Part shown: positions 37,600-47,861 of the stretch, in pieces | Layout: each line of letters begins with the position of its first letter | Numbering within the stretch: position 1 is the first letter of the stretch | Assembly: GCF_008000755.1 (NCBI RefSeq) | Contig: NZ_CP041690.1 | Span: 1,269,260 to 1,333,259 of the forward strand | Direction of reading: 5' to 3' | Source: Youhaiella tibetensis | GTDB taxonomy: Bacteria; Pseudomonadota; Alphaproteobacteria; Rhizobiales; Devosiaceae | DNA length: 64,000 nucleotides | Notes under the pieces: generated by a model | Databases searched by the model: none | Told to the model about the DNA's origin: nothing | What the model saw: the letters and a program-made list of their open reading frames with translations, nothing else | Translations under genes and position numbers: made by a program

Positions 37600-37905
37600 A
37601 TGAGCGATGCCGGGACCACACCCCGCCTCAAGCCGGAGGTGAAGACGCAACGTCCTCGCCTCCACAAGGTCATTCTCGTCAACGACGACTACACGCCGCG
37701 CGAATTCGTGGTGCTCGTTCTCAAGGGCGAATTCCGCATGAGCGAGGACGAAGCGCACCGGGTGATGATCACGGCGCATACGCGCGGCGTGTGCGTGGTT
37801 GCCGTCTATGTCCAGGAGATCGCCGAAACCAAGGCCACAAGGGCGACCGAGGCGGCCCGAAGCAAGGGATACCCGCTGCTCTTCACCACCGAGCCCGAAG
37901 AGTAG
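37600..37905 (+). CDS. clpS: ClpS adaptor for the Clp protease
   Basis: A 101-residue adaptor that delivers N-degron proteins to ClpA-ClpP. The N-end-rule pocket block VNDDYTPREFVV is near residues 27-38, and HRVMITAHTRGVCVVAVY is the other conserved part. The N-terminal 20 residues are the flexible tail needed for delivery. The ATG at 37600 has a GGGAG site upstream. clpA is not adjacent within the window; the next gene converges at two bases. Alphaproteobacteria often have two clpS paralogues, so this may be ClpS1 or ClpS2. Confidence 0.94.
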   Translation: MSDAGTTPRLKPEVKTQRPRLHKVILVNDDYTPREFVVLVLKGEFRMSEDEAHRVMITAHTRGVCVVAVYVQEIAETKATRATEAARSKGYPLLFTTEPEE

Positions 37906-37907
37906 CG

Positions 37908-38360
37908 TCAGCCGCCGAGCTGCTTGCGCATGTAGACGGTGGTGCCTCCCATGAAGGGTTCGGTCTTCTCGATCTGGAAGCCGGCGGACTGGTAGAGCCG
38001 CACATTGGCCTCGAAGGCGCCGTTGGTGAGGAGCCGCAGCTCGAAAAGTCCCGCGGCCTCGGCCTGCCGCTCGGCGTGGACGAGCAGGCGGCGCCCCAAT
38101 CCCTTGCCCTGGTGGAGTGGGCTGACGGCGATGTTTTCGATGAAGAGGTAGTCGGGGTGCGCGATGGTTTCGATGAGGGCTATGATTTCGCCGTCGCCCA
38201 CCATCAGGTCGATTTCGTGGTCGCGGATGGCGGCGTCGTAGTCGGCCAGCATCGGCATGGGCTCGCGTCCGATGACGGGGACCCACCTGGCGTAGGCCTC
38301 GCGAACCAGCTGCCGCACGCTTTGTGCGTCTTCGGCGCGGGCGCGCCGCATCTCGATCAT
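37908..38360 (-). CDS. GNAT-family N-acetyltransferase
   Basis: A 150-residue acetyltransferase. The acetyl-CoA block is IAVSPLHQGKGLGRRLLVHAE near residues 80-100 (QxxGxG/A motif), followed by LRLLTNGAFEANVRLYQSAGF, typical of RimI-like members. The acceptor is unknown. The ATG at 38360 lies one base after the response-regulator stop, so the two genes form an operon read on the minus strand. It converges with clpS. Confidence 0.88.
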   Translation of the reverse strand: MIEMRRARAEDAQSVRQLVREAYARWVPVIGREPMPMLADYDAAIRDHEIDLMVGDGEIIALIETIAHPDYLFIENIAVSPLHQGKGLGRRLLVHAERQAEAAGLFELRLLTNGAFEANVRLYQSAGFQIEKTEPFMGGTTVYMRKQLGG

Positions 38361-38361
38361 G

Positions 38362-38889
38362 TCAGTGAATGCCGGGGCGTTCGTCTCGGCCGAAAAGCGC
38401 CACGACGTTGTCGGTACTGCGCCCATAGGCGGCCACGCGCGGCATGGCGATGCGCTCGCGGCGTTCGGGCCCACGATAGGTGCGGCCGCCGACGAGCCGC
38501 TCGGCCCGCCGCAGGCGCGAGAGCACGCGCTCGAGCAGGTAACGTGGTGACATAGGCTTGACGATGACCTCGTCGATCCCGGTCGAGACCGCGGCGCGCT
38601 TGGTGGTTTCGGTGACCGTGCGCGTGAGCGCGATGATCGAAAAGTCGCGCCGGAAAAGCCGCGTATCGTGGCGCAGGGCATCCGCGACTTCGTTGGCCGG
38701 CGCATCGGCGCAATCGAAATCGGTCACGAGCACGTCCACCGGCGCCAGACGCATGTAGGTCGTGAGCGCCGCCTGGCTCTCGAACAGGCGAACGCGCAGC
38801 GTCGGGCAGCCGGCCAGGACCATCGTCAGGATCGACGACAGTGCCGGATTGGCTGCCAGTACCGCTACGACTTTGATGGATTCGCCCAA
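38362..38889 (-). CDS. response regulator receiver-domain protein
   Basis: A 175-residue protein. An N-terminal receiver domain (about residues 5-120) has the phospho-acceptor aspartate in VLVTDFDCADAP, the conserved threonine/serine region IIALTRT and the lysine in VIVKPMSPRYL. The last 50 residues (RRAERLVGGRTYRGPERRERI) are basic and low in predicted structure. No DNA-binding output domain is seen. I chose the TTG at 38889, with an AAAAGG site six bases upstream, because the other TTG (38910) falls inside a CtrA-like box at 38904. A CtrA-controlled receiver protein would fit the cell-cycle or motility network of this order. Confidence 0.82.
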   Translation of the reverse strand: MGESIKVVAVLAANPALSSILTMVLAGCPTLRVRLFESQAALTTYMRLAPVDVLVTDFDCADAPANEVADALRHDTRLFRRDFSIIALTRTVTETTKRAAVSTGIDEVIVKPMSPRYLLERVLSRLRRAERLVGGRTYRGPERRERIAMPRVAAYGRSTDNVVALFGRDERPGIH

Positions 38890-38903
38890 GACAAGCCTTT
38901 TCG

Positions 38904-38918
38904 TTAACAAAGTGTTAC
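38904..38918 (-). promoter_or_regulatory. CtrA-like box upstream of the response regulator gene
   Basis: On the minus strand the sequence reads GTAA-CACTTTG-TTAAC, one mismatch from the CtrA consensus TTAA-N7-TTAAC. It lies 15-29 bases upstream of the chosen start. The 304-base gap beyond it holds only the sodB terminator and one doubtful small frame. Confidence 0.5.
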
Positions 38919-39130
38919 CACGATTGCGGTCCGGCCGAGAAGCATCTCCGATGGGAGGAGGGCGATTATGCGCAACTATGCTTACGGCGGATCCGTCGGG
39001 GTGGTCGCACGAGGTGTTAACGGCGCCATCACCGGGGCGCCCCGGCTGAACGAAGGGCTGCGGTCTTGGTTTGGATCTTTAGGGCGTGTGTCGGCCCGGC
39101 CGTTGGTGGAGATGGCGCGTTCCGGACAGG

Positions 39131-39166
39131 CAAAAGCAAAGCCCGCCCACCTTGCGGCGGACGGGC
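39131..39166 (-). terminator. Rho-independent terminator of sodB
   Basis: On the minus strand an 11-bp stem (GCCCGTCCGCC with GGTGGGCGGGC, two G-T pairs) with a GCAA tetraloop is followed by TTTGCTTTTG. It lies 28 bases after the sodB stop. Confidence 0.88.
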
Positions 39167-39193
39167 CATGCGAAACGGCAAATGCCGAAGGAA

Positions 39194-39796
39194 TTACTTG
39201 CTGGCGGCTTCGTAGAGCTCGGCCACGTAATCCCAGTTGACCAGGTTGTCGACGAACGCTTCGAGGTACTTCGGACGCAGGTTGCGGTAGTCGATGTAGT
39301 AGGAGTGCTCCCACACGTCCACGCCCAGCAGCGGGGTGCCGCCATGGACCAGCGGGTTCTCGCCGTTCGGGGTCTTGGTGATCTCGAGCTTGCCGTCCTT
39401 GAGCGACAGCCAGGCCCAGCCCGAACCGAACTGGCCGACACCGGCCGCCACGAAATCGGTGCGGAACTTGTCGTAGCCGCCCAGGTCGGAATCGATGGCC
39501 TTCTGCAGCGCGCCCGGCAGGTTCTTGCCGCCGCCATTCGGCTTCATCCACTTCCAGAAGTGGATGTGGTTGTAGTGCTGGCCGGCATTGTTGAAGAGGC
39601 CGGCGTTCTTGCCGTAGCTCTCCTTGACGACGTCTTCGAGGCTCTTGCCCTCTAGGCCCGAACCTTCGAGCAGCTTGTTGCCGTTGGTCACGTAAGCCTG
39701 GTGGTGCTTGTCGTGGTGGTACTCGAGCGTTTCCTTGCTCATGTACGGGCCAAGCGCATCGTATGCATAGGGCAGGGCGGGCAGTTCAAAAGCCAT
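39194..39796 (-). CDS. sodB: iron (or manganese) superoxide dismutase
   Basis: A 200-residue SOD of the Fe/Mn family that dismutates superoxide in the cytoplasm. The metal ligands are in ETLEYHHDKHHQAY (first His), NAGQHYNHIHFWKWM (second) and GVDVWEHSYYIDYRN (Asp and last His). The length is standard. Gly-Gly-Gly in NGGGKNLPGAL and the AAGVGQFGSGWAWL region suit the iron-type or cambialistic group common in alphaproteobacteria, but the metal cannot be fixed from sequence. A GGAGG site precedes the ATG and a good terminator follows the stop. A palindrome lies in the promoter region. Confidence 0.95.
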   Translation of the reverse strand: MAFELPALPYAYDALGPYMSKETLEYHHDKHHQAYVTNGNKLLEGSGLEGKSLEDVVKESYGKNAGLFNNAGQHYNHIHFWKWMKPNGGGKNLPGALQKAIDSDLGGYDKFRTDFVAAGVGQFGSGWAWLSLKDGKLEITKTPNGENPLVHGGTPLLGVDVWEHSYYIDYRNLRPKYLEAFVDNLVNWDYVAELYEAASK

Positions 39797-39851
39797 TTTC
39801 GGCCTCCTTGATTTTGGAAAATGACGCGCCGTGAGACGGCAGATGCATTTG

Positions 39852-39867
39852 ACAATATACGTATTGT
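39852..39867 (-). promoter_or_regulatory. palindrome in the sodB promoter region
   Basis: ACAATA-TACG-TATTGT is a perfect inverted repeat with six-base arms, 56-71 bases upstream of the sodB start, in a locally AT-rich stretch. It may bind a regulator; I cannot assign one. Confidence 0.5.
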
Positions 39868-39886
39868 TTTATTCGGGCAATCGCCC

Positions 39887-41977
39887 TCATGAGGACGTCT
39901 CGTCCAAATTTACGCATTTGAGAGCAAAGGCATAGCTCAAAGCCGTTTCCTTGAGTCGATCGAAACGCCCCGACGCGCCTGCATGCCCCGCCCCCATATT
40001 GGTCTTGAGGTACAACGGATTGGTGTCGGTTTTCGTTGCCCGCAGCTTTGCCACCCATTTGGCCGGTTCCCAATAGGTGACGCGAGGGTCGGTGAGGCCG
40101 GCCAGCGCAAAGATCGGCGGATAGGGCTTCGCCTCGACCTGCTCATAGGGCGCATAGGACTGGATACGCTTGAAATCCGCGTCGGACTCGATGGGGTTGC
40201 CCCATTCGGGCCACTCGGGCGGAGTGAGCGGCAGCGTATCGTCGAGCATGGTGTTGAGCACGTCCACGAACGGCACCTGGGCCAGCACGCCCGCCCAGAG
40301 GTCGGGACGCATGTTGGCGACGGCACCCATCAGCATGCCGCCGGCTGAGCCGCCCATGGCGACAATCCGGTTCGGCGCCGAATAGCCATCGGCCACCAGC
40401 TTTTCGGCCGATGCGATGAAATCGGTGAAGGTGTTGACCTTGTGCTCGCGCCGGCCGAGCCGGTACCAGCGATAGCCCTTGTCCATGCCGCCCCGGATAT
40501 GGGCCGTGGCATAGACGAAGCCGCGATCGACCAGCGAAAGCGCCGAGACCGAGAACGAGGCCGGCATCGACATGCCATAGGCGCCATAGCCATAGAGCAT
40601 GGTCGGGGCGGTGCCGTCGATCGGGGTTTCCTTGCGGTAGAGCAGGGTGATCGGAACGCGCTCGCCATCGCTGGCCTCGGCGAAGACGCGCCGGGTCACG
40701 TAGTCGTCCGGGTTGTGGCCGGAGGGAACTTCCTGCTCCTTGAGCAGGGTGCGCTCGCCGGTTTCGAGATCGTAGTCATAGGTGCGCGAGGGCGTGGTCG
40801 GCGACGCGTAGGTCAGCCGGAACGTCGAGGTGTCGAACTCGTAGCCCACCGACATGCCGAGCGAATAGGCCTCTTCCTCGAAGCGGATCGTCTCTTCCTT
40901 GCCGGTCCGCAGGTCGCGCACCACGATGCGCGGCAGCCCCTCGAAGCGCTCGAGGCGCAGCAGGTGGTTCCTGAGCACGATGATATCGAGGATGAGCACG
41001 CCTTCGCGGTGCGGCACGAGGTCCGTCCAGTACTCGGAGCCGGGCGTGGCAACGGGCGCGGTGACGATCTTGAAGTCCTCGGCGCCATCGGCATTGGTGA
41101 GGATGAACAGCTCACCCTCGCGCTCGTCGACATCGTATTCGCGCTCGAGCTGGCGCTTTGAAACGACGAACGGCTCGCCGCCCTTGAGCGCATCGATCAG
41201 CCAGACTTCGGAGGTCTGGTGGTCATGAGCATCGATGACGATGAACTTGTCCGAAAGCGTCTTGTCGACGCTGACGAAGAAACCCGGATCGGCTTCCTCG
41301 TAGATGATGGCGTCGTCGGCCTGGGGCGTGCCCAGGTCATGCCGGCGCACGCGGAACGGGCGGTGGTTGTCGTCGATTTCGGTGTAGTAGAGGCTCTTGC
41401 TGTCGGCCGACCACACGCCATCGCCGGCGGTCCGCTCGATGCGGTCGGCGATCTCCTGGCCGGTCGCGAGGTCGCGGATGTGGATGGTGTAGTATTCCGA
41501 GCCCTGCCGGTCGGCGGCCCAGGTCATGAGCTTATGGCTCGGGTCGTGGCTGGCGCCCGCGAAGCCGAAATAGCCGTCACCCGCTTCCACGTTGCAGTCG
41601 AGCAGAACCTGCTCCTCGCCCCCCTCGCGCGGCGTGCGCACGATCAGCGGGTACTGCTTGCCCTCGAGCATGCGTGAGTTATACGCCCAGGGGCCGTCCG
41701 GGGTCGGGATGCCGGAATCGTCTTCCTTGATGCGGCCGCGGATCTCCCAGAAAATCTTGTCCTGCAGCGCTGCGGTAGGCTTGCCGAGCTCTTCCTCGTA
41801 ATAGGCGTTCTCGGCCTCGATATAGGCGCGAATGTCGGCCGGGAGCGTTTCGGGAGCGTGCATGACCTCCTGCCAGTTCTCAGCGCGCAGCCAGTGATAG
41901 GGGTCCTGGCGGGTGATGCCGTGATGGGTTGCGGCATGCTGGCGGCGCTCGGCGACCGGCGGGGTAATCTTGCTCAT
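39887..41977 (-). CDS. ptrB: oligopeptidase B-like serine peptidase (S9A)
   Basis: A 696-residue prolyl-oligopeptidase-family enzyme. An N-terminal seven-bladed beta-propeller (about residues 70-410) precedes the alpha/beta-hydrolase domain with the nucleophile in MGGSAGGML, the aspartate region LAGLTDPRVTYWEPAKW and the histidine in MGAGHAGASGR. IRGGMDKGYRWY and the ADIRAYIEAENAY start region fit oligopeptidase B, which cuts after basic residues in small peptides. It has no signal peptide and is probably cytoplasmic. The ATG at 41977 is preferred over a frame-extending codon 16 residues upstream. It is 90 bases from sodB on the same strand. Confidence 0.92.
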   Translation of the reverse strand: MSKITPPVAERRQHAATHHGITRQDPYHWLRAENWQEVMHAPETLPADIRAYIEAENAYYEEELGKPTAALQDKIFWEIRGRIKEDDSGIPTPDGPWAYNSRMLEGKQYPLIVRTPREGGEEQVLLDCNVEAGDGYFGFAGASHDPSHKLMTWAADRQGSEYYTIHIRDLATGQEIADRIERTAGDGVWSADSKSLYYTEIDDNHRPFRVRRHDLGTPQADDAIIYEEADPGFFVSVDKTLSDKFIVIDAHDHQTSEVWLIDALKGGEPFVVSKRQLEREYDVDEREGELFILTNADGAEDFKIVTAPVATPGSEYWTDLVPHREGVLILDIIVLRNHLLRLERFEGLPRIVVRDLRTGKEETIRFEEEAYSLGMSVGYEFDTSTFRLTYASPTTPSRTYDYDLETGERTLLKEQEVPSGHNPDDYVTRRVFAEASDGERVPITLLYRKETPIDGTAPTMLYGYGAYGMSMPASFSVSALSLVDRGFVYATAHIRGGMDKGYRWYRLGRREHKVNTFTDFIASAEKLVADGYSAPNRIVAMGGSAGGMLMGAVANMRPDLWAGVLAQVPFVDVLNTMLDDTLPLTPPEWPEWGNPIESDADFKRIQSYAPYEQVEAKPYPPIFALAGLTDPRVTYWEPAKWVAKLRATKTDTNPLYLKTNMGAGHAGASGRFDRLKETALSYAFALKCVNLDETSS

Positions 41978-41989
41978 GTGGGACGTCCG

Positions 41990-42028
41990 AAATGGAAAGG
42001 CGTGGGCCCTTAGATAAGGACCCACGCC
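41990..42028 (-). terminator. terminator of msrB
   Basis: On the minus strand a stem of GGCGTGGG with CCCACGCC (plus an inner CCTTA/TAAGG pair after one mismatch) is followed by TTTCCATTT. It lies between msrB and the oligopeptidase gene, so those genes are separate transcripts. Confidence 0.75.
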
Positions 42029-42049
42029 CGCTTGTGGAAGCCCCAGCGT

Positions 42050-42454
42050 TCAGGACTTGGGCTCGAAGTCGAGCGCGGTGCCGTTCATGCAATAGCGCAG
42101 GCCGGTCGGCTGCGGACCATCGGGGAAGACGTGCCCGAGATGGGCGCCGCAATTGGCGCAATGCGCTTCCACGCGCACCATGCCGTGCGAACGATCGATG
42201 GTCTCGCCCACCGCCGTGTCGCTGATCGGTTGCCAGAAGCTGGGCCAGCCTGAGCCCGATTCATACTTGGTGACGCTCTCGAAAAGCGGTGCTCCGCAGG
42301 CCACGCAATGGTAGATGCCATCGCGCTTCTCCATGTTGAGCGGGTGAGAGAACGCGCGCTCGGTGCCGTGCTCTCGGGTCACGCGAAACTGCTCCGGCGT
42401 CAACTCGTTGCGCCATTCCTCTTCGCTTTTGAGGACTTTGGGCTCGTCGGTCAT
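42050..42454 (-). CDS. msrB: peptide-methionine (R)-S-oxide reductase
   Basis: A 134-residue MsrB that repairs the R-form of methionine sulfoxide in proteins. The catalytic cysteine is C122 in RYCMNG. The zinc site is complete with two CxxC pairs (C50/C53 and C99/C102). The block [12 protein letters not shown] is typical. A strong AAGGAGG site precedes the ATG at 42454. It has no signal peptide. It has its own terminator and lies beside other oxidative-stress genes (sodB), though not in one operon with them. Confidence 0.95.
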   Translation of the reverse strand: MTDEPKVLKSEEEWRNELTPEQFRVTREHGTERAFSHPLNMEKRDGIYHCVACGAPLFESVTKYESGSGWPSFWQPISDTAVGETIDRSHGMVRVEAHCANCGAHLGHVFPDGPQPTGLRYCMNGTALDFEPKS

Positions 42455-42608
42455 GGGAACCTCCTTGTCGCGGCACATGTAGGCATTTCGATTTCGCCCC
42501 GCCACTTCAAAACTCTGTGGTTTTCGTGAGCATGCGACATCATGCAATCCGTTTCGGCTTGTCCTGCCGGGCCCACTGGGTAAGGTACGCGCCCAAGACC
42601 TGCCGTCG

Positions 42609-42636
42609 TTCAAAGCGGCGCCACCCGAAATATACA
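42609..42636 (+). promoter_or_regulatory. candidate promoter of the Mrp operon
   Basis: TTCAAA (42609-42614) and TATACA (42631-42636) are separated by 16 bases. Transcription would start about seven bases after TATACA, only a few bases before the GTG at 42647, which has no good ribosome site. This would give a nearly leaderless mRNA. It is a sequence match only. Confidence 0.35.
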
Positions 42637-42646
42637 AGAGTGAGAC

Positions 42647-45016
42647 GTGGCCCCTTCGCTTGATCAGACCATAACGCTCATCGCCATCGCGCCTTTTCTC
42701 GCGGCCATCCTCGCCCCATTCATCTTTCGCTTCGCCGGTTCCTATTCGGGCTGGATCCTGGCGATCGTGCCCGCGGCGATCTTTCTCTATGTGCTCAACT
42801 TCATCGAGCCGGTCGCGGCCAATGGCGCGGTGAGAGCAGGACTGGACTGGATTCCCTCCTACGACCTGCGGTTTTCCTTCCTGCTCGATGGGCTCAGCCT
42901 CACCTTCGCGCTGACCATTGCCGGGGTTGGCACGCTCATCCTCATCTATTCGGGCGGCTACCTCAAAGGCCACCCGCACCAGGGGCGCTTTCTTGCCTAT
43001 ATGCTCGCCTTCATGGGGGCGATGCTGGGGCTGGTGACGGCCGACAACCTGGTCTCGCTGGTCCTGTTCTGGGAGCTGACCAGCGTCACCTCGTTCCTGC
43101 TGATCGGCTTCGACCATATGCGCCAGGCGGCGCGCCGCGCCGCCATACAGGCGCTGGTCGTCACCGGGGCAGGTGGCCTTGCGCTGCTGCTCGGAGCGGT
43201 GATCCTCCATCAGGTCGCCGGGAATTGGGAACTCAGCGCCATCCTGGGGCAGGGCGAGGTGGTGCGCGCCAGCTCGGCCTACCTGCCGATCTTCCTGCTG
43301 CTGGTGCTGGCCGCCTTCACCAAGTCGGCCCAGGTGCCGTTCCATTTCTGGCTGCCCAACGCCATGGAAGCGCCGACCCCGGTCTCCGCTTTCCTGCATT
43401 CGGCAACGATGGTGCAGGCCGGCGTCTACCTGCTGTTGCGCACGTCGCCGATCCTCGGAGGCACCGCGATCTGGGAAGGGGTGCTCGTCGTCTTCGGCGC
43501 CGCCACCCTCATCTGGGGTTCGCTCGGGGCGCTGCGCCAGACCGACCTCAAGCAGATGCTGGCCCAGACCACCATCGCCTCGCTCGGCCTTCTCGTCCTT
43601 CTCATCGGGCTGGGGTCCGAACTGGCGATCAATGCCGCCATCGTCTATTTCGTGGCCCACGCGCTCTACAAGGCCGCCCTGTTCCTCGTGGTCGGCGTCA
43701 TCGATCACGAGACGGGTACGCGCGACATCACGCTGCTGCGCGGCCTACGGGGCAAGATGCCGCTCACCTTCGCGGCGGCGGTGCTGGCGGGCCTCTCCAT
43801 GGTCGGCCTGCCCCTGACGGTGGGCTACCTCGCCAAGGAGGAAATGTACGCCGCCCTCGCCGGTGGCGATTTCACCCAGATCGTTGTGCTGATCGTCCTC
43901 ATCGCCGGCAACGGCCTGCTGGCCGGCGTCGGCCTGGCGGTCGCCATTAAACCCTTCTTCGGCACGCATGTCCCGACTCCGACCGCTCCTCACGAGGGTG
44001 GCCCGAGCCTGCTGGCCGGCCCGGTCGTTCTCTCGGTGCTCGGCATCGCCGCCGGCATCAAGGCCGCCACGGTCGGCATGTTCCTGATGGCCCCGGCCGC
44101 GACGGCCGTGCTCGGACACTATGTCGAGAGCCACCTCAAGCTGGTCGTGGACCCGACGAGCCTGTTGCTGTGGCTTTCGGTGGCGACCTGGGCGGTGGGT
44201 GTTGCGACCTTCCTCTATCTCGACGCCATCCGCTCGCTGCTGCGCCGCGGGTACAATGCGGTGGGCTGGACCTTCGACAAGGGCTTCGACAGCGCCATGT
44301 TCGGGCTCATCCGCTTCGCGGCAACCACCACGCGGTTCTTCCACCACGGACGGCTCGAGCTCTATATCGTGGTGCTGTTCGTGATGATGGTGCTGGCAGT
44401 GGCCCTGCCGCTGGTGCTGCTCGGCGGCCTCCCGGCCATGCCCGCCTTCCCGGCGCTGACCTTCTACGAGTGGGGCATCTTCATCGTGGCGATCACCGGG
44501 CTCATCACGCTGCTCCTGGCGCCTTCGCGGCTGGTGGCCATCGTGTCGCTGGGCGTCCAGGGCCTGGCGGTCGCCATGCTCTTCCTCTTGTTCGGCGCGC
44601 CCGACCTCGCCTTCACCCAGTTCATGGTCGAAATCCTTTCGGTCGTGATCCTGGCCCTGGTGATGACCCGGCTCAAGCTCGACCTGCGTGACCGGCGCGA
44701 GTTCGAGGACTTCGTGCGCGACGGCACCATCTCGGTCGCGGCCGGTGCCGCGGTGATGGTGCTGCTGCTGGTCGTCGTCTCCGGACCGCTCGACACGCGG
44801 CTGTCGGACTTCTTTACCCAGACCAGCGTGGCGATCGCCCACGGGCACAACATCGTCAACGTGATCCTGGTGGACTACCGCGGCCTGGATACGCTCGGCG
44901 AGATCTCGGTGGTGATGACCGCCGGCATCGCCGTGCTCGCCCTGCTGCGTCGCCGCAAGCGCGGCGAGGGGGCACGCCAGGCGACTGCAAAAACCAAGGA
45001 AAGGGTGCAGGCATGA
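42647..45016 (+). CDS. mnhA: Na+/H+ antiporter subunit A (MrpA/MnhA/PhaA)
   Basis: A 789-residue polytopic protein, the largest subunit of the multisubunit Mrp antiporter and a relative of NuoL. About 20 helices are visible. [27 protein letters not shown] carries the conserved glutamate of the antiporter core, and [30 protein letters not shown] carries the conserved lysine and histidine. The C-terminal part includes the MrpA extension ([25 protein letters not shown]). The start is a GTG without an obvious ribosome site. In some related species A and B are fused; here they are separate and overlap by four bases. Confidence 0.94.
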   Translation: MAPSLDQTITLIAIAPFLAAILAPFIFRFAGSYSGWILAIVPAAIFLYVLNFIEPVAANGAVRAGLDWIPSYDLRFSFLLDGLSLTFALTIAGVGTLILIYSGGYLKGHPHQGRFLAYMLAFMGAMLGLVTADNLVSLVLFWELTSVTSFLLIGFDHMRQAARRAAIQALVVTGAGGLALLLGAVILHQVAGNWELSAILGQGEVVRASSAYLPIFLLLVLAAFTKSAQVPFHFWLPNAMEAPTPVSAFLHSATMVQAGVYLLLRTSPILGGTAIWEGVLVVFGAATLIWGSLGALRQTDLKQMLAQTTIASLGLLVLLIGLGSELAINAAIVYFVAHALYKAALFLVVGVIDHETGTRDITLLRGLRGKMPLTFAAAVLAGLSMVGLPLTVGYLAKEEMYAALAGGDFTQIVVLIVLIAGNGLLAGVGLAVAIKPFFGTHVPTPTAPHEGGPSLLAGPVVLSVLGIAAGIKAATVGMFLMAPAATAVLGHYVESHLKLVVDPTSLLLWLSVATWAVGVATFLYLDAIRSLLRRGYNAVGWTFDKGFDSAMFGLIRFAATTTRFFHHGRLELYIVVLFVMMVLAVALPLVLLGGLPAMPAFPALTFYEWGIFIVAITGLITLLLAPSRLVAIVSLGVQGLAVAMLFLLFGAPDLAFTQFMVEILSVVILALVMTRLKLDLRDRREFEDFVRDGTISVAAGAAVMVLLLVVVSGPLDTRLSDFFTQTSVAIAHGHNIVNVILVDYRGLDTLGEISVVMTAGIAVLALLRRRKRGEGARQATAKTKERVQA

Positions 45017-45428
45017 ACAGCGTGATCTTCCGCACCATCGCTCCGGCCATCGTCCTGGTCATGCTGGTCTTTTCGATCTTCGTGCTGCTTCGCGGGCATA
45101 ACGAGCCTGGAGGCGGCTTCATCGGCGGGCTGATCGCCGCCTCGGCCATCACCATCTTCGGCATGGCCTCGGGCGCCAAGCATGTGCGCTGGGCCATCAA
45201 ATACGACCCGATGTCCTTCGCCGGACTCGGCGTGCTACTGGCAGGCGGCGCCGGTTTCGCCTCGCTCTTCTACAACGTGCCGTTCCTGACGGGGCTGTGG
45301 ACCTATTTCCAGATCGGGGAATCCGAGGTTGCCGTCTCGACGCCGATGATCTTCGATATCGGGGTCTACCTCGTGGTGTTCGGCACGATCTCGGCGGTGG
45401 CGCTGGCGCTCGCCGATGGAGGCGACGC

Positions 45429-45432
<4 letters not shown>
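45013..45432 (+). CDS. mnhB: Na+/H+ antiporter subunit B
   Basis: A 139-residue membrane protein with four helices. [30 protein letters not shown] is the MnhB hallmark. Its start overlaps the mnhA stop (ATGA), and its own stop overlaps mnhC in the same way. It is a required structural subunit of the Mrp complex. Confidence 0.94.
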
Positions 45433-45809
<377 letters not shown>

Positions 45810-45810
45810 G

Positions 45811-47385
45811 ATGATCCAGACCCTTACGCCAGCAGCCGATTGGGTTGTGATCCTGCCGGTGGTGCTTTGCCTGGTGGGCGGCGCGCTGTTGCTGATGCTG
45901 CGCAACAGCGGCGGCTACCTGGCGAGCTTCGCCATCCTCGTGGTCATCGCCGTTCTCGTCTGCGACGCCCAACTGTTCGCGCGCGTGCTCGCCGAGGGTC
46001 CGGTCAGCATGACCATGGGCAAGTGGCTGCCGCCCTTCGGCATCAGCTTCACGGCCGACCTGATGAGCGCCGGCTTCGCCCTGGCGGCGGCGGTGGTGAC
46101 GCTGGTGGTGCTGTTCTACGTGCAGATGGACCCCGAGGGGCGCGATGGTTCGACCGGCCTCTATTCGCTGATCCTGCTGCTCCTGGGCGGCGTCAGTGGC
46201 GCCTTCCTCACCGGGGACCTCTTCAACCTCTATGTCTGGTTCGAGGTGATGCTGATCGCGTCCTTCGGGCTGATGGTCATCGCCGGACGCGAGATCCAGC
46301 TCGATGCGACTATCAAGTACGGCTTCCTCAACTTCCTCGCCACGAGCTTCTTCCTGGCCGCCCTGGGGCTCCTCTATGGCCTGGTGGGAACGCTCAACAT
46401 GGCCGACATCATCATCTCGGCGCCCAAGGCCAACCCGGCCGGCATGGCAAGCGTCGCCGCGCTCTTCCTGCTCGCCTTTGGCACAAAGGCGGCGGCGTTT
46501 CCGGTCAACGCCTGGCTCCCTGCCTCCTACCACGCCCCGCCGGCCGCCATCTCGGCGCTGTTCGCGGGCCTGCTGACCAAGGTCGGCACCTATGCGCTGC
46601 TGCGCACGATGGTGGCGCTGCTGCCGGCCAGCCGCGAGATCCTCGATCCGGTGATCGCGGCGGTCGCGATCCTGACCCTGCTCATCGCGCCCCTGGGAGC
46701 CATCGCCGAAACCAACCTGCGCCGCGCGCTCGGCTTCATCGTCATCGGCGGCATCGGCGTGGTGGTCTCGGGCATCGCGCTGCCGACGCTGCAGGGCATC
46801 GCCGGCTCGACCGTCTATATCTTCCACGCCATCCTCACCATGAGCGCGCTCTACCTTGTGGCGGGGCTGATCGAGCGGACCACGGGAGAAACCGATACGC
46901 GCCGCATGGGCGGGCTCTACGCCGCCAACGCGCCGCTCTCGATCCTCTTCCTCGTACTGGTCTTCGCTGCCGCCGGCACGCCGCCGTTCCTGGGGTTCTG
47001 GCCCAAGCTGCTGCTGCTGGGCGCGGGTACCGAGCAATCGGGCATGACTACTGGCGGGCAGATCGACTGGTGGGCCGTCGCCATCCTCGCCGCGCTCCTC
47101 CTCAACGCCTTCCTCACCCTCATCGCCGGCACCCGTATCTGGGCGCACGTCTTCTGGCGGCAGGGCCATGAGGGCGAGCGCTCCGAAGAACCCAATGCGA
47201 ACCTGCGCGCCCCCGGTAGGATCGAAACCTGGCTCGGGCTCGTGCCCGCCGGGCTGCTGGTGGCCGCTATCGTCGCCATGGGCCTCTGGCCGGACCTGCT
47301 GGTCCATTCGGGCACCGAAGCGGCCCGAGGCCTCCTCGATCCGCAAAGCTACATCGCCGCCGTAGGACTGGAGCCGACGCCATGA
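45811..47385 (+). CDS. mnhD: Na+/H+ antiporter subunit D
   Basis: A 524-residue antiporter-type subunit homologous to NuoM/NuoN, with about 14 helices. [20 protein letters not shown] carries the conserved glutamate, and [42 protein letters not shown] carries the conserved lysines and histidine of the proton path. [16 protein letters not shown] is a further block. It is intact and of normal length. It overlaps mnhE by four bases. Confidence 0.94.
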   Translation: MIQTLTPAADWVVILPVVLCLVGGALLLMLRNSGGYLASFAILVVIAVLVCDAQLFARVLAEGPVSMTMGKWLPPFGISFTADLMSAGFALAAAVVTLVVLFYVQMDPEGRDGSTGLYSLILLLLGGVSGAFLTGDLFNLYVWFEVMLIASFGLMVIAGREIQLDATIKYGFLNFLATSFFLAALGLLYGLVGTLNMADIIISAPKANPAGMASVAALFLLAFGTKAAAFPVNAWLPASYHAPPAAISALFAGLLTKVGTYALLRTMVALLPASREILDPVIAAVAILTLLIAPLGAIAETNLRRALGFIVIGGIGVVVSGIALPTLQGIAGSTVYIFHAILTMSALYLVAGLIERTTGETDTRRMGGLYAANAPLSILFLVLVFAAAGTPPFLGFWPKLLLLGAGTEQSGMTTGGQIDWWAVAILAALLLNAFLTLIAGTRIWAHVFWRQGHEGERSEEPNANLRAPGRIETWLGLVPAGLLVAAIVAMGLWPDLLVHSGTEAARGLLDPQSYIAAVGLEPTP

Positions 47386-47861
47386 CCGAAATCCTCATCG
47401 GACTTGTCCTCTCGCTCATCTGGATGGCCATAACCGGCTCGTTCACACTGCCCAACCTCGTGATGGGCCTGCTGGTGGGCCTGCTGGCCATGCTGCTGCT
47501 GCGCGACCGCATCGGCGGGGCGCTACTCACCGAGCGGGTGATGAAAATCCTCGGCCTCGCCGGGCTCTTCGTGGTGGAACTGTTCATCAGCGCCTTCAAC
47601 GTGGCGGTGCTGGTGATGACGCCCAACATCAAGGCGCACCTGCGCCCCGGCTTCGTGGCCTTTCCGCTGACCGCGAAATCGGACCAGGAGATCACCCTGC
47701 TGGCCAATCTCATCACCCTTACGCCCGGCACGCTGAGCGTGGATGTCTCGGAGGACCGCAAGACCCTCTACATCCATGCCCTCCAGCTCAAGAACCGCGA
47801 CGCACTGGTGCGCTCGATCGCCTCGGGCTTCGAGAAGCAGGTTATCGAGGTGTTCAAATGA
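47382..47861 (+). CDS. mnhE: Na+/H+ antiporter subunit E
   Basis: A 159-residue subunit. Two or three N-terminal helices (to about residue 85) are followed by a soluble C-terminal domain with [28 protein letters not shown], the MnhE signature. It overlaps both neighbours by four bases. Confidence 0.93.
   Translation: MTEILIGLVLSLIWMAITGSFTLPNLVMGLLVGLLAMLLLRDRIGGALLTERVMKILGLAGLFVVELFISAFNVAVLVMTPNIKAHLRPGFVAFPLTAKSDQEITLLANLITLTPGTLSVDVSEDRKTLYIHALQLKNRDALVRSIASGFEKQVIEVFK

Noticed and set aside
38968..39240. Open frame of 90 codons with a good GGAGG site upstream
   Set aside because: It runs through the sodB terminator and into the sodB 3' end on the other strand. The composition of its C-terminal half is that of antisense to a known gene, and no domain is visible. 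A shorter peptide encoded near 38968 cannot be excluded.
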